Below are positions 1 to 6,340 of a stretch of 7,723 nucleotides of DNA, one piece after another; position 1 is the first letter of the stretch, and every line of letters begins with the position of its first letter. Below the pieces are notes generated by a model, which was not told where the DNA came from, made no database searches, and worked only from the letters and a program-made list of their open reading frames with translations. The stretch spans positions 1 through 7,723 of the forward strand of contig CADBQV010000011.1 of NCBI GenBank assembly GCA_902796895.1, given 5' to 3'. This DNA comes from an uncultured Erysipelotrichaceae bacterium (GTDB lineage Bacteria; Bacillota_I; Bacilli_A; Acholeplasmatales; Anaeroplasmataceae). Made by a program: the position numbers and the translations under genes.

Positions 1-270
1 GCCATAATGAATCCACTTTTTTTCATCACCTAATGATTCACCAACACATCTAGTGAACGCAACAACATCATGCTTAGTTATAGCTTCAATTTCTTTTATT
101 CTATCTACATTGAATGTAGCTTTATCTAATTTTGGTAAATCCTCCTTAGGAACAATACCAAGCTCACTCCATGCTTTAGCATTTGCTATTTCTACTTTAA
201 GATATGCATCAAATTTAGCTTCCTCAGTCCAAATATCACGCATTACCTTTCTGGAATATCTTTCAATCAT
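1..270 (-). CDS. purB: Adenylosuccinate lyase, N-terminal 90 residues (cut by the left window edge)
   Basis: PurB removes fumarate from SAICAR to give AICAR and from adenylosuccinate to give AMP, in the cytosol as a homotetramer of the fumarase/aspartase superfamily. Reading leftward from ATG at 270-268, the frame stays open for exactly 90 codons to the edge. The start resembles Bacillus PurB closely (MIERYSRKVM, then IWTEEAKF at 13-20). The conserved block TKHDVVAFTR spans 65-74 and KKWIHYG spans 84-90. His67 and His88 line up with the histidines at 68 and 89 of the B. subtilis enzyme, which are implicated in catalysis. The family is usually about 430 residues, so roughly four fifths lies outside the window. 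It starts one base after the folD stop, with AGGAG (282-278) inside the end of folD, so it is the eighth gene seen in the operon. Identity is secure; intactness cannot be judged. Confidence 0.95.
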   Translation of the reverse strand, partial: MIERYSRKVMRDIWTEEAKFDAYLKVEIANAKAWSELGIVPKEDLPKLDKATFNVDRIKEIEAITKHDVVAFTRCVGESLGDEKKWIHYG

Positions 271-271
271 A

Positions 272-1132
272 TTAGTTCTCCTTTACATGCTTTAAATAGC
301 ATTCAAGAGTATTTTCCATAAGACAAGTAATTGTCATTGGACCAATACCACCTGGTACTTTTGTAATATATGAAGCTTTTGGTTCAACATCCTTAAAATC
401 AACGTCACCACAAAGCTTTCCTGTTTCACTATCTCTATTTACACCAACATCTATTACAACTGCACCTTCATTAACCATATTAGACTTAACAAATTTTGCT
501 TTACCTACTGCAGCAATGATTATATCTGCAGTTTTTGTTATTTCTTCAAGGTTTTTAGTTTTACTATGACAAATAGTTACTGTAGCATTTCTATCTAATA
601 AAAGCTTACTTACAGGCATACCTACAATATTGCTTCTACCAATAACAACAGCATGCTTACCTGCTATTTCAATATTTGCATAGTCAAGTACTTCAATAAT
701 TCCTTTTGGAGTACAAGATACAATTCCTGGTTGTTTTAAGTAAAGTGATGCAACATTTATTGGATGGAATCCATCAACATCCTTTTCAGGCTTAATTGCA
801 TTTATTACTAAATCTGGATTTATATGTTTTGGAAGTGGTAATTGAACTAAAATACCATCAACATCAGAATCATTATTTAAATCATTAATAATATCTAATA
901 ATTCTTTTTCAGTAATAGTTTCTGGTTTCTTTATTGTTGTATTTTTAATACCAATTTCTTCACATGCTTTTCCTTTTCCAGTTACATAAGAAACTGATGC
1001 AGGATTATCTCCAACTAGAATAACTACTAAATGAGGTAATCTTTTATATTTTTCAAGATAAGTTATAACCTCTTCTTTCATTTTGCCTCTTCTAATTGTA
1101 GCAAGCTCTTTACCGCTTATAACTATAGCCAT
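272..1132 (-). CDS. folD: Bifunctional methylenetetrahydrofolate dehydrogenase / methenyltetrahydrofolate cyclohydrolase
   Basis: FolD oxidises 5,10-methylene-THF to methenyl-THF with NADP+ and hydrolyses it to 10-formyl-THF, the formyl donor for PurN and PurH encoded in the same operon. The 286 residues match the usual 280-300. Visible landmarks are the catalytic-lysine motif YVTGKGKACEE at 49-59 (Lys53 equivalent to Lys54 of E. coli), QLPLP at 97-101, DVDGFHP at 118-124, the dinucleotide-binding VIGRSNIVGMP at 163-173, and PGGIGPMT at 260-267. An in-frame GTG at 1141 would add three residues (M-K-T), but it is the end of the Shine-Dalgarno AGAGGTG. The ATG at 1132 sits six bases from that site and gives the usual short FolD N-terminus (MAIVISGKEL), so I chose it. 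It lies 19 bases after purD and one base before purB. All key residues are present. Confidence 0.96.
   Translation of the reverse strand: MAIVISGKELATIRRGKMKEEVITYLEKYKRLPHLVVILVGDNPASVSYVTGKGKACEEIGIKNTTIKKPETITEKELLDIINDLNNDSDVDGILVQLPLPKHINPDLVINAIKPEKDVDGFHPINVASLYLKQPGIVSCTPKGIIEVLDYANIEIAGKHAVVIGRSNIVGMPVSKLLLDRNATVTICHSKTKNLEEITKTADIIIAAVGKAKFVKSNMVNEGAVVIDVGVNRDSETGKLCGDVDFKDVEPKASYITKVPGGIGPMTITCLMENTLECYLKHVKEN
276..284 (-). promoter_or_regulatory. Ribosome binding site of purB, nested in the folD 3' end
   Basis: The minus strand reads AAAGGAGAA here, with its GGAG core seven bases from the purB ATG. The site lies within the last codons of folD (the Lys-Glu-Asn end), so folD translation runs across it before terminating. 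A strong site combined with a one-base gap suggests coupled translation of folD and purB. The motif and spacing are seen directly; the coupling is inferred. Confidence 0.8.
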
Positions 1133-1138
1133 AGTCTT

Positions 1139-1145
1139 CACCTCT
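1139..1145 (-). promoter_or_regulatory. Ribosome binding site of folD (decides the start)
   Basis: The minus strand reads AGAGGTG, followed by a six-base spacer and then ATG at 1132. The last three bases of this site are the GTG that gives the longest reading frame. A ribosome docked here could not initiate on that GTG, and no second purine-rich site lies at a suitable distance upstream of it: the preceding sequence is the AT-rich TTAATTAAAA. Confidence 0.8.
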
Positions 1146-1151
1146 TTTTAA

Positions 1152-2399
1152 TTAAAACTTTTTATATGCTTTAGCACCAATATCAGTTCTATGGAATAAG
1201 TTTTCACATTTAATTCCATCTACTAATTGATTTGCCTTTTTATTTGCTTCTTCAAGTGTATTACCGTTTGCTACTGCAAATAATACTCTACCACCATTAG
1301 TAACTAAATTGCCTTTTTCATCAACTTTAGTTCCCATATGGAAAATATGATCATCATCTGCATTTTCAATGATAAATCCTTTTTTATAATCACCAGGATA
1401 GCCTTTTGATGCTAATACTACACCAATATAATATTTATCATCCCAAGTTAATACTGGTTCTTTACCATCTACAATAGCCATAAATGCATCATAGATATCA
1501 CTTGTTAATTTAGGTAATACTACCTCTGTTTCAGGATCACCAAATCTACAGTTAAATTCAATAACCTTAATTCCTTTTTTAGTTTTCATTAAACCACCAT
1601 ATAAAACACCTTTAAATGGGATTTCTTCATTAACTAAAGCTTTAGCTGTAGGAATCATTATTTCATTTAATGCTTGGTTATAATCATCTTCTGTAATAAA
1701 TGGAAGTGGTGTATAAGCACCCATTCCACCTGTATTAGGTCCCATATCGTTATCATATGCTCTTTTATGATCTTGTGCTAATTGAAGCGGATAAACATTT
1801 GTTCCATCAACAAAGCACATGAATGAAAATTCAGGTCCTTCAAGATATTCTTCAATAACTACTTTACCATGACCAAATTTATCATCTAAAAGCATGTCTT
1901 TAAGTGCAGCTTTTGCTTCTTCAAAATTATTAGCAATAACTACACCCTTTCCTGCAGCTAAGCCATCATATTTGATAACTGTTGGAAACGGAGCTACTTC
2001 AACATAAGAAATAGCATCATTATAGTCTTCAAATACTTCATATCTAGCTGTTGGAATATTATATTTACTCATTAAATCTTTTGCAAAATTCTTAGATGAT
2101 TCGATTTGAGCAGCACCCTTAGATGGACCAAATGCTTTAATACCAGCCTTTTGTAATTCATCAATAATACCTAAAGCAAGTGATGCTTCAGGTCCTACTA
2201 CTACTAAATCAATTTGTTCATCTTTTGCAAAATTAACTATATTTTCTATATCAGTATCTTTAATATTTACGCAAACGGCAAGCTTAGCAATTCCAGCATT
2301 ACCAGGAGCTGCATAAATTTCAGTTACTTTTTTAGATTTTGAAAGTGCATATACAATGGCATGTTCTCTTCCACCGCCACCAACTACTAATACCTTCAT
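1152..2399 (-). CDS. purD: Phosphoribosylamine-glycine ligase (GAR synthetase)
   Basis: PurD joins glycine to 5-phosphoribosylamine using ATP, giving GAR, the substrate of PurN. It is an ATP-grasp enzyme, usually monomeric, with a usual length of about 420 residues; here it has 415. The N-domain opens with the glycine-rich GGGGREHA at 7-14 and has VVGPEASLALG at 68-77. The ATP-grasp region shows KYDGLAAGKGV at 143-153, IEEYLEGPEFS at 182-192 and DHKRAYDNDMGPNTGGMG at 210-227. The family signature CRFGDPETE lies at 284-292, carrying the metal- and nucleotide-binding acidic residues. A C-terminal domain follows (GVVLASKGYPG at 326-336). The start ATG has GAGGAG six bases upstream and the N-terminus begins directly with the first beta strand, so the start is well supported. 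It lies 14 bases after purH and 19 before folD. Nothing is unusual. Confidence 0.97.
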   Translation of the reverse strand: MKVLVVGGGGREHAIVYALSKSKKVTEIYAAPGNAGIAKLAVCVNIKDTDIENIVNFAKDEQIDLVVVGPEASLALGIIDELQKAGIKAFGPSKGAAQIESSKNFAKDLMSKYNIPTARYEVFEDYNDAISYVEVAPFPTVIKYDGLAAGKGVVIANNFEEAKAALKDMLLDDKFGHGKVVIEEYLEGPEFSFMCFVDGTNVYPLQLAQDHKRAYDNDMGPNTGGMGAYTPLPFITEDDYNQALNEIMIPTAKALVNEEIPFKGVLYGGLMKTKKGIKVIEFNCRFGDPETEVVLPKLTSDIYDAFMAIVDGKEPVLTWDDKYYIGVVLASKGYPGDYKKGFIIENADDDHIFHMGTKVDEKGNLVTNGGRVLFAVANGNTLEEANKKANQLVDGIKCENLFHRTDIGAKAYKKF

Positions 2400-2405
2400 T
2401 TTTTT

Positions 2406-2411
2406 CTCCTC
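2406..2411 (-). promoter_or_regulatory. Ribosome binding site of purD
   Basis: GAGGAG on the minus strand, six bases before the purD ATG at 2399, starts just three bases after the purH stop codon (2416-2414). It fills most of the 14-base purH-purD gap, leaving no room for a promoter or terminator between these genes. Confidence 0.8.
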
Positions 2412-2413
2412 AA

Positions 2414-3949
2414 TTAATGTTTAAAATGACGCATGCCTGTTGTAACCATAGCTATACCAAGTTCATCACATGCTTTAATAGAATCTTCATCTCTAATTGA
2501 TCCACCAGGTTGAATGATAGCTGTAACGCCATAATTTGCAGCAAGTCTTACAGTATCATCAAATGGGAAGAATGCATCAGATGCTAAAACTAAAGAATTA
2601 ACACCATGCTCTTTAGCCCAGTCAAGTGCGATTTTAGCTGAACCTACACGATTCATTTGACCAGCACCAACACCTGCAGTAGTTTCGTTATGTGCAACTA
2701 AAATAGCATTAGATTTAACATGCTTAACGCACTTCATTGCAAATAATAAATCCTTCATTTCTTCTTCAGTTGGTTGTTTTTTAGTTACAACCTTTAAATC
2801 AGCTTCATTCCAAATATCATTATCTAAATCTTGATATAATAAGCCACCATTTACAGTTAATGCTTGTTTTTTATCCTTAAATGGGCTTTCCATATCAACT
2901 ACCATTACACGGCAATTAGTTTTCTTAGCTAATACTTCTTTAGCTTCATCAGTATATGAAGGAGCCATGATTATCTCTAAGAATACCTTTTTCTTCATAA
3001 TATTATGAGCAAGTTCACCATCTACTTCTCTATTAAATGCAACAATACCACCATAAATTGATACTGAATCAGCATTATAAGCTTTATCCCATGCTTCAAC
3101 AATTGTTTTTGCAGATGCAACTCCACATGGATTCATATGCTTTAGGCCAATTGCAGTTGGTTCACTAAATTCTTTTAATAAATTTAAGCAAGCATTAGCA
3201 TCTTGAATGTTATTGTAAGATAATTCTTTACCTTGAATTTGTGTTGCATGAACAATTGAATATGAAGTTTTAGGTCCTTCATATAATGCAGCCTTTTGAT
3301 GAGGATTTTCACCATATCTTAATGATTGCTTTAAATTGTATGTTAATGTAATAGATTCAGGATTTTCTTCACCTGCTTCTTTAGTCATATATTCTGCAAT
3401 CATTGCATCATATTTAGCAGTAGTTCTAAATACCTTAGCTGCTAAGCTTCTTCTTGTTTCATATGTTGTATCGCCGTTTTCCTTAATTTCAGCTAATACC
3501 TTATCATAATCATTAATATCAGTTACTACAGTTACAAACTTATGGTTTTTAGCTGCAGAACGAATCATTGATGGTCCTCCGATATCAATGTTTTCTACAC
3601 ATTCATCAAAATTAGCACCACGTTCAACAGTTTGACGGAAAGCATATAAATTAACACATACTAAATCAATATATTCAATGTTGTGTTCCTTTACTTGCTT
3701 AACATGAGATTCTTTATCTCTAATTGCAAGTAAGCCTCCATGAACATTTGGATGTAATGTTTTAACTCTACCATCTAATATTTCAGGAAATCCTGTAATA
3801 TCAGAAATATCAATAGCTTTAACTCCGCCAGCTAATAATACTTTTTTAGTACCACCAGTAGATACTATTTCATATCCACATTCTTCAAGACCTTTACAAA
3901 ATTCAACTACACCAGTTTTATCTGTAACACTTACTAATGCTCTTTTCAT
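2414..3949 (-). CDS. purH: Bifunctional AICAR transformylase / IMP cyclohydrolase
   Basis: PurH formylates AICAR with 10-formyl-THF and closes the ring to IMP, the last two steps of the pathway. With the chosen start it has 511 residues, very close to the 512 I recall for B. subtilis. The N-terminal cyclohydrolase domain (about 1-195, MGS-like fold) shows VSVTDKTG at 6-13, STGGT at 30-34, GRVKTLHPNVHGG at 60-72 and NIDIGGPSMIRSAAKN at 120-135. The transformylase domain shows LRYGENPHQ at 210-218, the catalytic Lys270-His271 in GLKHMNPCGVA at 268-278, SDAFFPFDD at 457-465 and PGGSIRDED at 481-489. The longest frame would start at 3964 and add five residues (MRRIK), but that ATG lies in the Shine-Dalgarno, so ATG at 3949 was chosen. 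The gene follows purN by 38 bases and precedes purD by 14. It consumes the same cofactor as PurN and so depends on FolD. Confidence 0.97.
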   Translation of the reverse strand: MKRALVSVTDKTGVVEFCKGLEECGYEIVSTGGTKKVLLAGGVKAIDISDITGFPEILDGRVKTLHPNVHGGLLAIRDKESHVKQVKEHNIEYIDLVCVNLYAFRQTVERGANFDECVENIDIGGPSMIRSAAKNHKFVTVVTDINDYDKVLAEIKENGDTTYETRRSLAAKVFRTTAKYDAMIAEYMTKEAGEENPESITLTYNLKQSLRYGENPHQKAALYEGPKTSYSIVHATQIQGKELSYNNIQDANACLNLLKEFSEPTAIGLKHMNPCGVASAKTIVEAWDKAYNADSVSIYGGIVAFNREVDGELAHNIMKKKVFLEIIMAPSYTDEAKEVLAKKTNCRVMVVDMESPFKDKKQALTVNGGLLYQDLDNDIWNEADLKVVTKKQPTEEEMKDLLFAMKCVKHVKSNAILVAHNETTAGVGAGQMNRVGSAKIALDWAKEHGVNSLVLASDAFFPFDDTVRLAANYGVTAIIQPGGSIRDEDSIKACDELGIAMVTTGMRHFKH

Positions 3950-3956
3950 TTTTATT

Positions 3957-3962
3957 CTCCTC
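3957..3962 (-). promoter_or_regulatory. Ribosome binding site of purH (decides the start)
   Basis: The minus strand reads ATGAGGAG at 3964-3957. The GAGGAG core lies seven bases from the ATG at 3949, which is ideal spacing. The upstream in-frame ATG overlaps this core by one base, so it cannot use it, and the sequence before it (AAAATAA) has no alternative site. The resulting N-terminus, MKRALVSVTDKTG, begins at the usual first strand of PurH. Confidence 0.85.
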
Positions 3963-3971
3963 ATTTATTTT

Positions 3972-3986
3972 ATGTGATTAACACAT
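3972..3986. repeat. Small imperfect palindrome in the purN-purH gap
   Basis: Five-base arms (ATGTG and CACAT) flank a five-base AT-only loop in the 38-base gap between purN and purH, the widest in the window. In RNA this would be a weak hairpin with no U tract after it: the following minus-strand bases are AAAATAAATGAGGAG, so it is not an intrinsic terminator. It could be a chance palindrome in AT-rich DNA, a processing site or a minor operator. No function is assigned. Confidence 0.35.
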
Positions 3987-3987
3987 T

Positions 3988-4554
3988 TTATTCGTATAAT
4001 ACTTTATTAATGGCTTCTACATATAATACATGTTCGATTTCATGTATTTTCTTTTCTACCTCATCACGGTCTGAACCATAATATTCAAAGCCACGTTGCA
4101 TAATGATTTTTCCACTATCTACTCCACTATCAACATAGTGAACAGTAACACCAAATACTTTTACACCATAATTAAATGCATCATCAATACCATGAGCACC
4201 TTTAAATGATGGAAGTAATGCAGGATGGATATTAATCATTTTACCTTCGTAATTATCTAATAATACCTTACCAATATATCTCATATAGCCTGCAAGACAA
4301 ATTAAATCAACATTTAATTCCTTAAGCATGCTAACAATTTCAGTTTCAAATTCTTCTTTTGAATTATAGTCTTTTGCTCTAAATACAAATGATTTAACAT
4401 TATGATTCTTAGCTCTTTCAATTACATAAGCACCTGGCTTATCACAAACCATTAAAACAACCTTAGAATCTTTAATTAATCCTTTTTCAACAGCATTAAC
4501 TATAGCTTCAAAATTAGTGCCACTTCCACTGGCAAAAATTGCTATATTTTTCAT
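3988..4554 (-). CDS. purN: Phosphoribosylglycinamide formyltransferase (10-formyl-THF dependent GAR transformylase)
   Basis: PurN transfers the formyl group of 10-formyl-THF to GAR, giving FGAR, the substrate of PurL. Its 188 residues fit the small PurN family (about 190-210). The phosphate-binding loop FASGSGTNFEAI lies at 7-18. The folate-site and catalytic block is ICLAGYMRYIG at 85-95 and INIHPALLPSF at 107-117, with Asn108 and His110 as the catalytic pair. HYVDSGVDSGKII spans 139-151, where Asp146 is the third catalytic residue. The C-terminal helix has the usual HEIEHVLYVEAI at 171-182. The ATG overlaps the purM stop by one base (TAATG), and no good Shine-Dalgarno precedes it, so translation probably depends on purM. 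The folate-binding motif separates it from the formate-dependent PurT, which is an ATP-grasp protein. Confidence 0.97.
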   Translation of the reverse strand: MKNIAIFASGSGTNFEAIVNAVEKGLIKDSKVVLMVCDKPGAYVIERAKNHNVKSFVFRAKDYNSKEEFETEIVSMLKELNVDLICLAGYMRYIGKVLLDNYEGKMINIHPALLPSFKGAHGIDDAFNYGVKVFGVTVHYVDSGVDSGKIIMQRGFEYYGSDRDEVEKKIHEIEHVLYVEAINKVLYE

Positions 4555-4556
4555 TA
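4552..4556 (-). promoter_or_regulatory. TAATG stop/start overlap linking purM to purN
   Basis: On the minus strand the purM stop TAA (4556-4554) and the purN start ATG (4554-4552) share one A. The preceding bases (GTTGAGATTCATAAA) hold only a GAGA about 12 bases upstream, far weaker than the AGGAG/GGAGG sites of most other genes here. This arrangement is typical of termination-reinitiation, which would keep PurN synthesis tied to PurM. The overlap is seen directly; the coupling is inferred. Confidence 0.75.
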
Positions 4557-5588
4557 TTTATGAATCTCAACTTTTCCAGCGTTATTTGTTACACTACCAA
4601 TAACATATGCTTTATCGCCATATTTAGCTAAAATATCAATTGTCTTTTTAGCATCTTCTAGATTATCTAGAGCAATAATCATACCAATACCCATATTATA
4701 AATATTAAACATTTCTCTATGGTCTACTTTTCCATATTTTTCTAAGAATTTAAATACTGGTAAAATTGGCCAAGATCCTTCTTTAATATCTAATCCTTGA
4801 GTTTCATTTAAAATACGTGGAATGTTTTCATCGAAGCCACCACCTGTGATATGGGCAACACCATGAACATCTACGTTATTTATTACATCTAATACTTGTT
4901 TGCAATAAATTCTTGTAGGTGTTAGTAATACATCACCTACAACACCACCTAATTCTTCACTATATGAATGTAGGTCAATGTTATTATCTTTAATAATTTT
5001 TCTAACTAATGAAAAACCATTTGAGTGAACACCAGTTGAAGCAATACCAACTAATACATCTCCTGCTTTAACCTTAGAATCATCAATTAATTTTGATTTT
5101 TCAACAACACCAACTGCAAAACCAGCGATATCATATTCACCATCTGAATACATACCTGGCATTTCAGCAGTTTCACCACCGATAAGTGCACATCCTGCTT
5201 GTACGCAACCATCAGCAATTCCTGATACGATTTGTTCAAGCTTTTCAGGAATAGCATGACCAAGTGCAACATAATCTAAGAAATATAGAGGTTCAGCACC
5301 TTGTGCTAATACGTCATTTACACACATAGCAACTGCATCAATACCGATTGTATTATGTTTATCCATTTCGAATGCTAATTTTAATTTAGTACCAACACCA
5401 TCAGTACCAGATACAAGCATTGGCTCTTTATAGCCCAAGCTTGCTAAATCAAACATTCCACCAAATGAACCGATGTTTGAAACGCAACCCTTTCTATTTG
5501 TTCTTTTTACATGACTTTTATATCTTCTTACTGCTTCATATCCTGCTTCTAAATCTACACCTGATGAACCATAAGCCTTAGAACCCAT
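4554..5588 (-). CDS. purM: Phosphoribosylformylglycinamidine cyclo-ligase (AIR synthetase)
   Basis: PurM uses ATP to close FGAM into the imidazole ring of AIR. It is a cytosolic homodimer and founder of the AIRS/PurM fold shared with PurL. Its 344 residues match the usual 340-350. Seen in order are [11 protein letters not shown] at 10-20, the ATP-site motif [13 protein letters not shown] at 60-72, [17 protein letters not shown] at 84-100, [11 protein letters not shown] at 137-147, [15 protein letters not shown] at 183-197, and [13 protein letters not shown] at 246-258 in the second half-domain. The ATG is preceded by GGAGG (5602-5598) with a nine-base spacer, and no earlier methionine is plausible because purC ends 17 bases upstream. 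Its stop overlaps the purN start. PurM normally receives FGAM from PurL, whose gene lies two positions upstream. All expected motifs are intact. Confidence 0.97.
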   Translation of the reverse strand: MGSKAYGSSGVDLEAGYEAVRRYKSHVKRTNRKGCVSNIGSFGGMFDLASLGYKEPMLVSGTDGVGTKLKLAFEMDKHNTIGIDAVAMCVNDVLAQGAEPLYFLDYVALGHAIPEKLEQIVSGIADGCVQAGCALIGGETAEMPGMYSDGEYDIAGFAVGVVEKSKLIDDSKVKAGDVLVGIASTGVHSNGFSLVRKIIKDNNIDLHSYSEELGGVVGDVLLTPTRIYCKQVLDVINNVDVHGVAHITGGGFDENIPRILNETQGLDIKEGSWPILPVFKFLEKYGKVDHREMFNIYNMGIGMIIALDNLEDAKKTIDILAKYGDKAYVIGSVTNNAGKVEIHK

Positions 5589-5597
5589 TATTAATAT

Positions 5598-5602
5598 CCT
5601 CC
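5598..5602 (-). promoter_or_regulatory. Ribosome binding site of purM
   Basis: GGAGG on the minus strand lies nine bases before the purM ATG, inside the 17-base purC-purM gap. The gap is too short for an independent promoter. Confidence 0.75.
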
Positions 5603-5605
5603 AAA

Positions 5606-6322
5606 TTATTTTTCTATTTTTTGTAATCTAGCATATATTTCTTTATATGCACCCATTACATCACCTAAATCTCTTCTAAATCTATCTTTATCTAGGTGAT
5701 CATTTGTTTTAGCATCCCATAGTCTACAGCAATCTGGAGATATTTCATCAGCTAAAACTATTTTACCATCTGATGTTTTACCAAACTCTACTTTAAAATC
5801 AACTAATTTAACACCAATTTCTAAGAATAATTTCTTTAATTCTTCGTTGATTTTAGAAGTTAGAGCATAGATTTCATCTAATTCTTCATAAGTTGCAGCA
5901 CCTACTGCTACTGCATGATGATCATTAATTAATGGATCACCAAGTGCATCATTTTTATAGCATATTTCAAATATTGTATGCTTTGCAACTGTTCCTTCTT
6001 CAATACCAAGACGCTTTGCCATAGAACCAGCAATAATATTTCTTGTTATTACCTCAAGAGGGAAGATACTAACCTTCTTACATAATTGGTCAGTATCATT
6101 TAATGTCTTGATGTAATGAGTAGGAATACCTGCTTTTATTAATCTATTATAAATAATAGTTGTTATTTTATTATTTAATTCACCTTTATGCTCAAATAAT
6201 GCATGCTTAGCACCATTTCCTGCTGTAGCATCATTTTTATAATGCATAATAATTAAATCCTTATCATCTGTTGCAAATACTTGTTTAGCTTTACCTTCGT
6301 ATAATAGTTCTTTCTTTTCCAT
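5606..6322 (-). CDS. purC: Phosphoribosylaminoimidazole-succinocarboxamide synthase (SAICAR synthetase)
   Basis: PurC couples aspartate to CAIR with ATP to form SAICAR, which PurB then cleaves. Its 238 residues are typical of the short bacterial form. The N-terminal ATP-binding part has [11 protein letters not shown] at 6-16 and [11 protein letters not shown] at 29-39. The first family signature is [14 protein letters not shown] at 87-100, the second is LVDFKVEFG at 173-181, followed by [14 protein letters not shown] at 190-203, which contributes metal- and substrate-binding residues. The C-terminal helix ends [19 protein letters not shown]. The start ATG has AAGGGT at eight bases upstream, a weaker site than most neighbours have. 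It sits between purL and purM, the slot where Bacillus and streptococcal operons, as I recall, carry purF. Its substrate CAIR needs PurE, which is not in the window. Confidence 0.97.
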   Translation of the reverse strand: MEKKELLYEGKAKQVFATDDKDLIIMHYKNDATAGNGAKHALFEHKGELNNKITTIIYNRLIKAGIPTHYIKTLNDTDQLCKKVSIFPLEVITRNIIAGSMAKRLGIEEGTVAKHTIFEICYKNDALGDPLINDHHAVAVGAATYEELDEIYALTSKINEELKKLFLEIGVKLVDFKVEFGKTSDGKIVLADEISPDCCRLWDAKTNDHLDKDRFRRDLGDVMGAYKEIYARLQKIEK

Positions 6323-6330
6323 TTTTATTT

Positions 6331-6340
6331 ACCCTTATTA
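6331..6340 (-). promoter_or_regulatory. Tandem purL stop codons running into the purC ribosome binding site
   Basis: The minus strand reads TAATAAGGGT: the purL stop TAA (6340-6338), a second in-frame TAA (6337-6335), and the AAGGGT Shine-Dalgarno of purC (6336-6331) sharing bases with the second stop. The purC ATG follows after eight bases. A ribosome ending purL therefore stops on top of the purC entry site. Confidence 0.7.

Noticed and set aside
53..295. 80-residue open frame on the plus strand
   Set aside because: It is antisense to the start of purB and the end of folD, has no ribosome binding site of note, and its hydrophobic composition is what the complement of these codons would give. 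The minus-strand genes are unambiguous.
2400..2413. Possible internal promoter or terminator between purH and purD, and in the other gaps
   Set aside because: The gaps are 1-38 bases and mostly filled by ribosome binding sites. None holds a GC-rich hairpin followed by a U tract. AT-rich -10-like strings occur throughout this composition and cannot be trusted.
5087..5272. 61-residue minus-strand frame inside purM
   Set aside because: It lies wholly inside purM in another frame, across conserved PurM motifs such as [11 protein letters not shown], and matches nothing I recognise.
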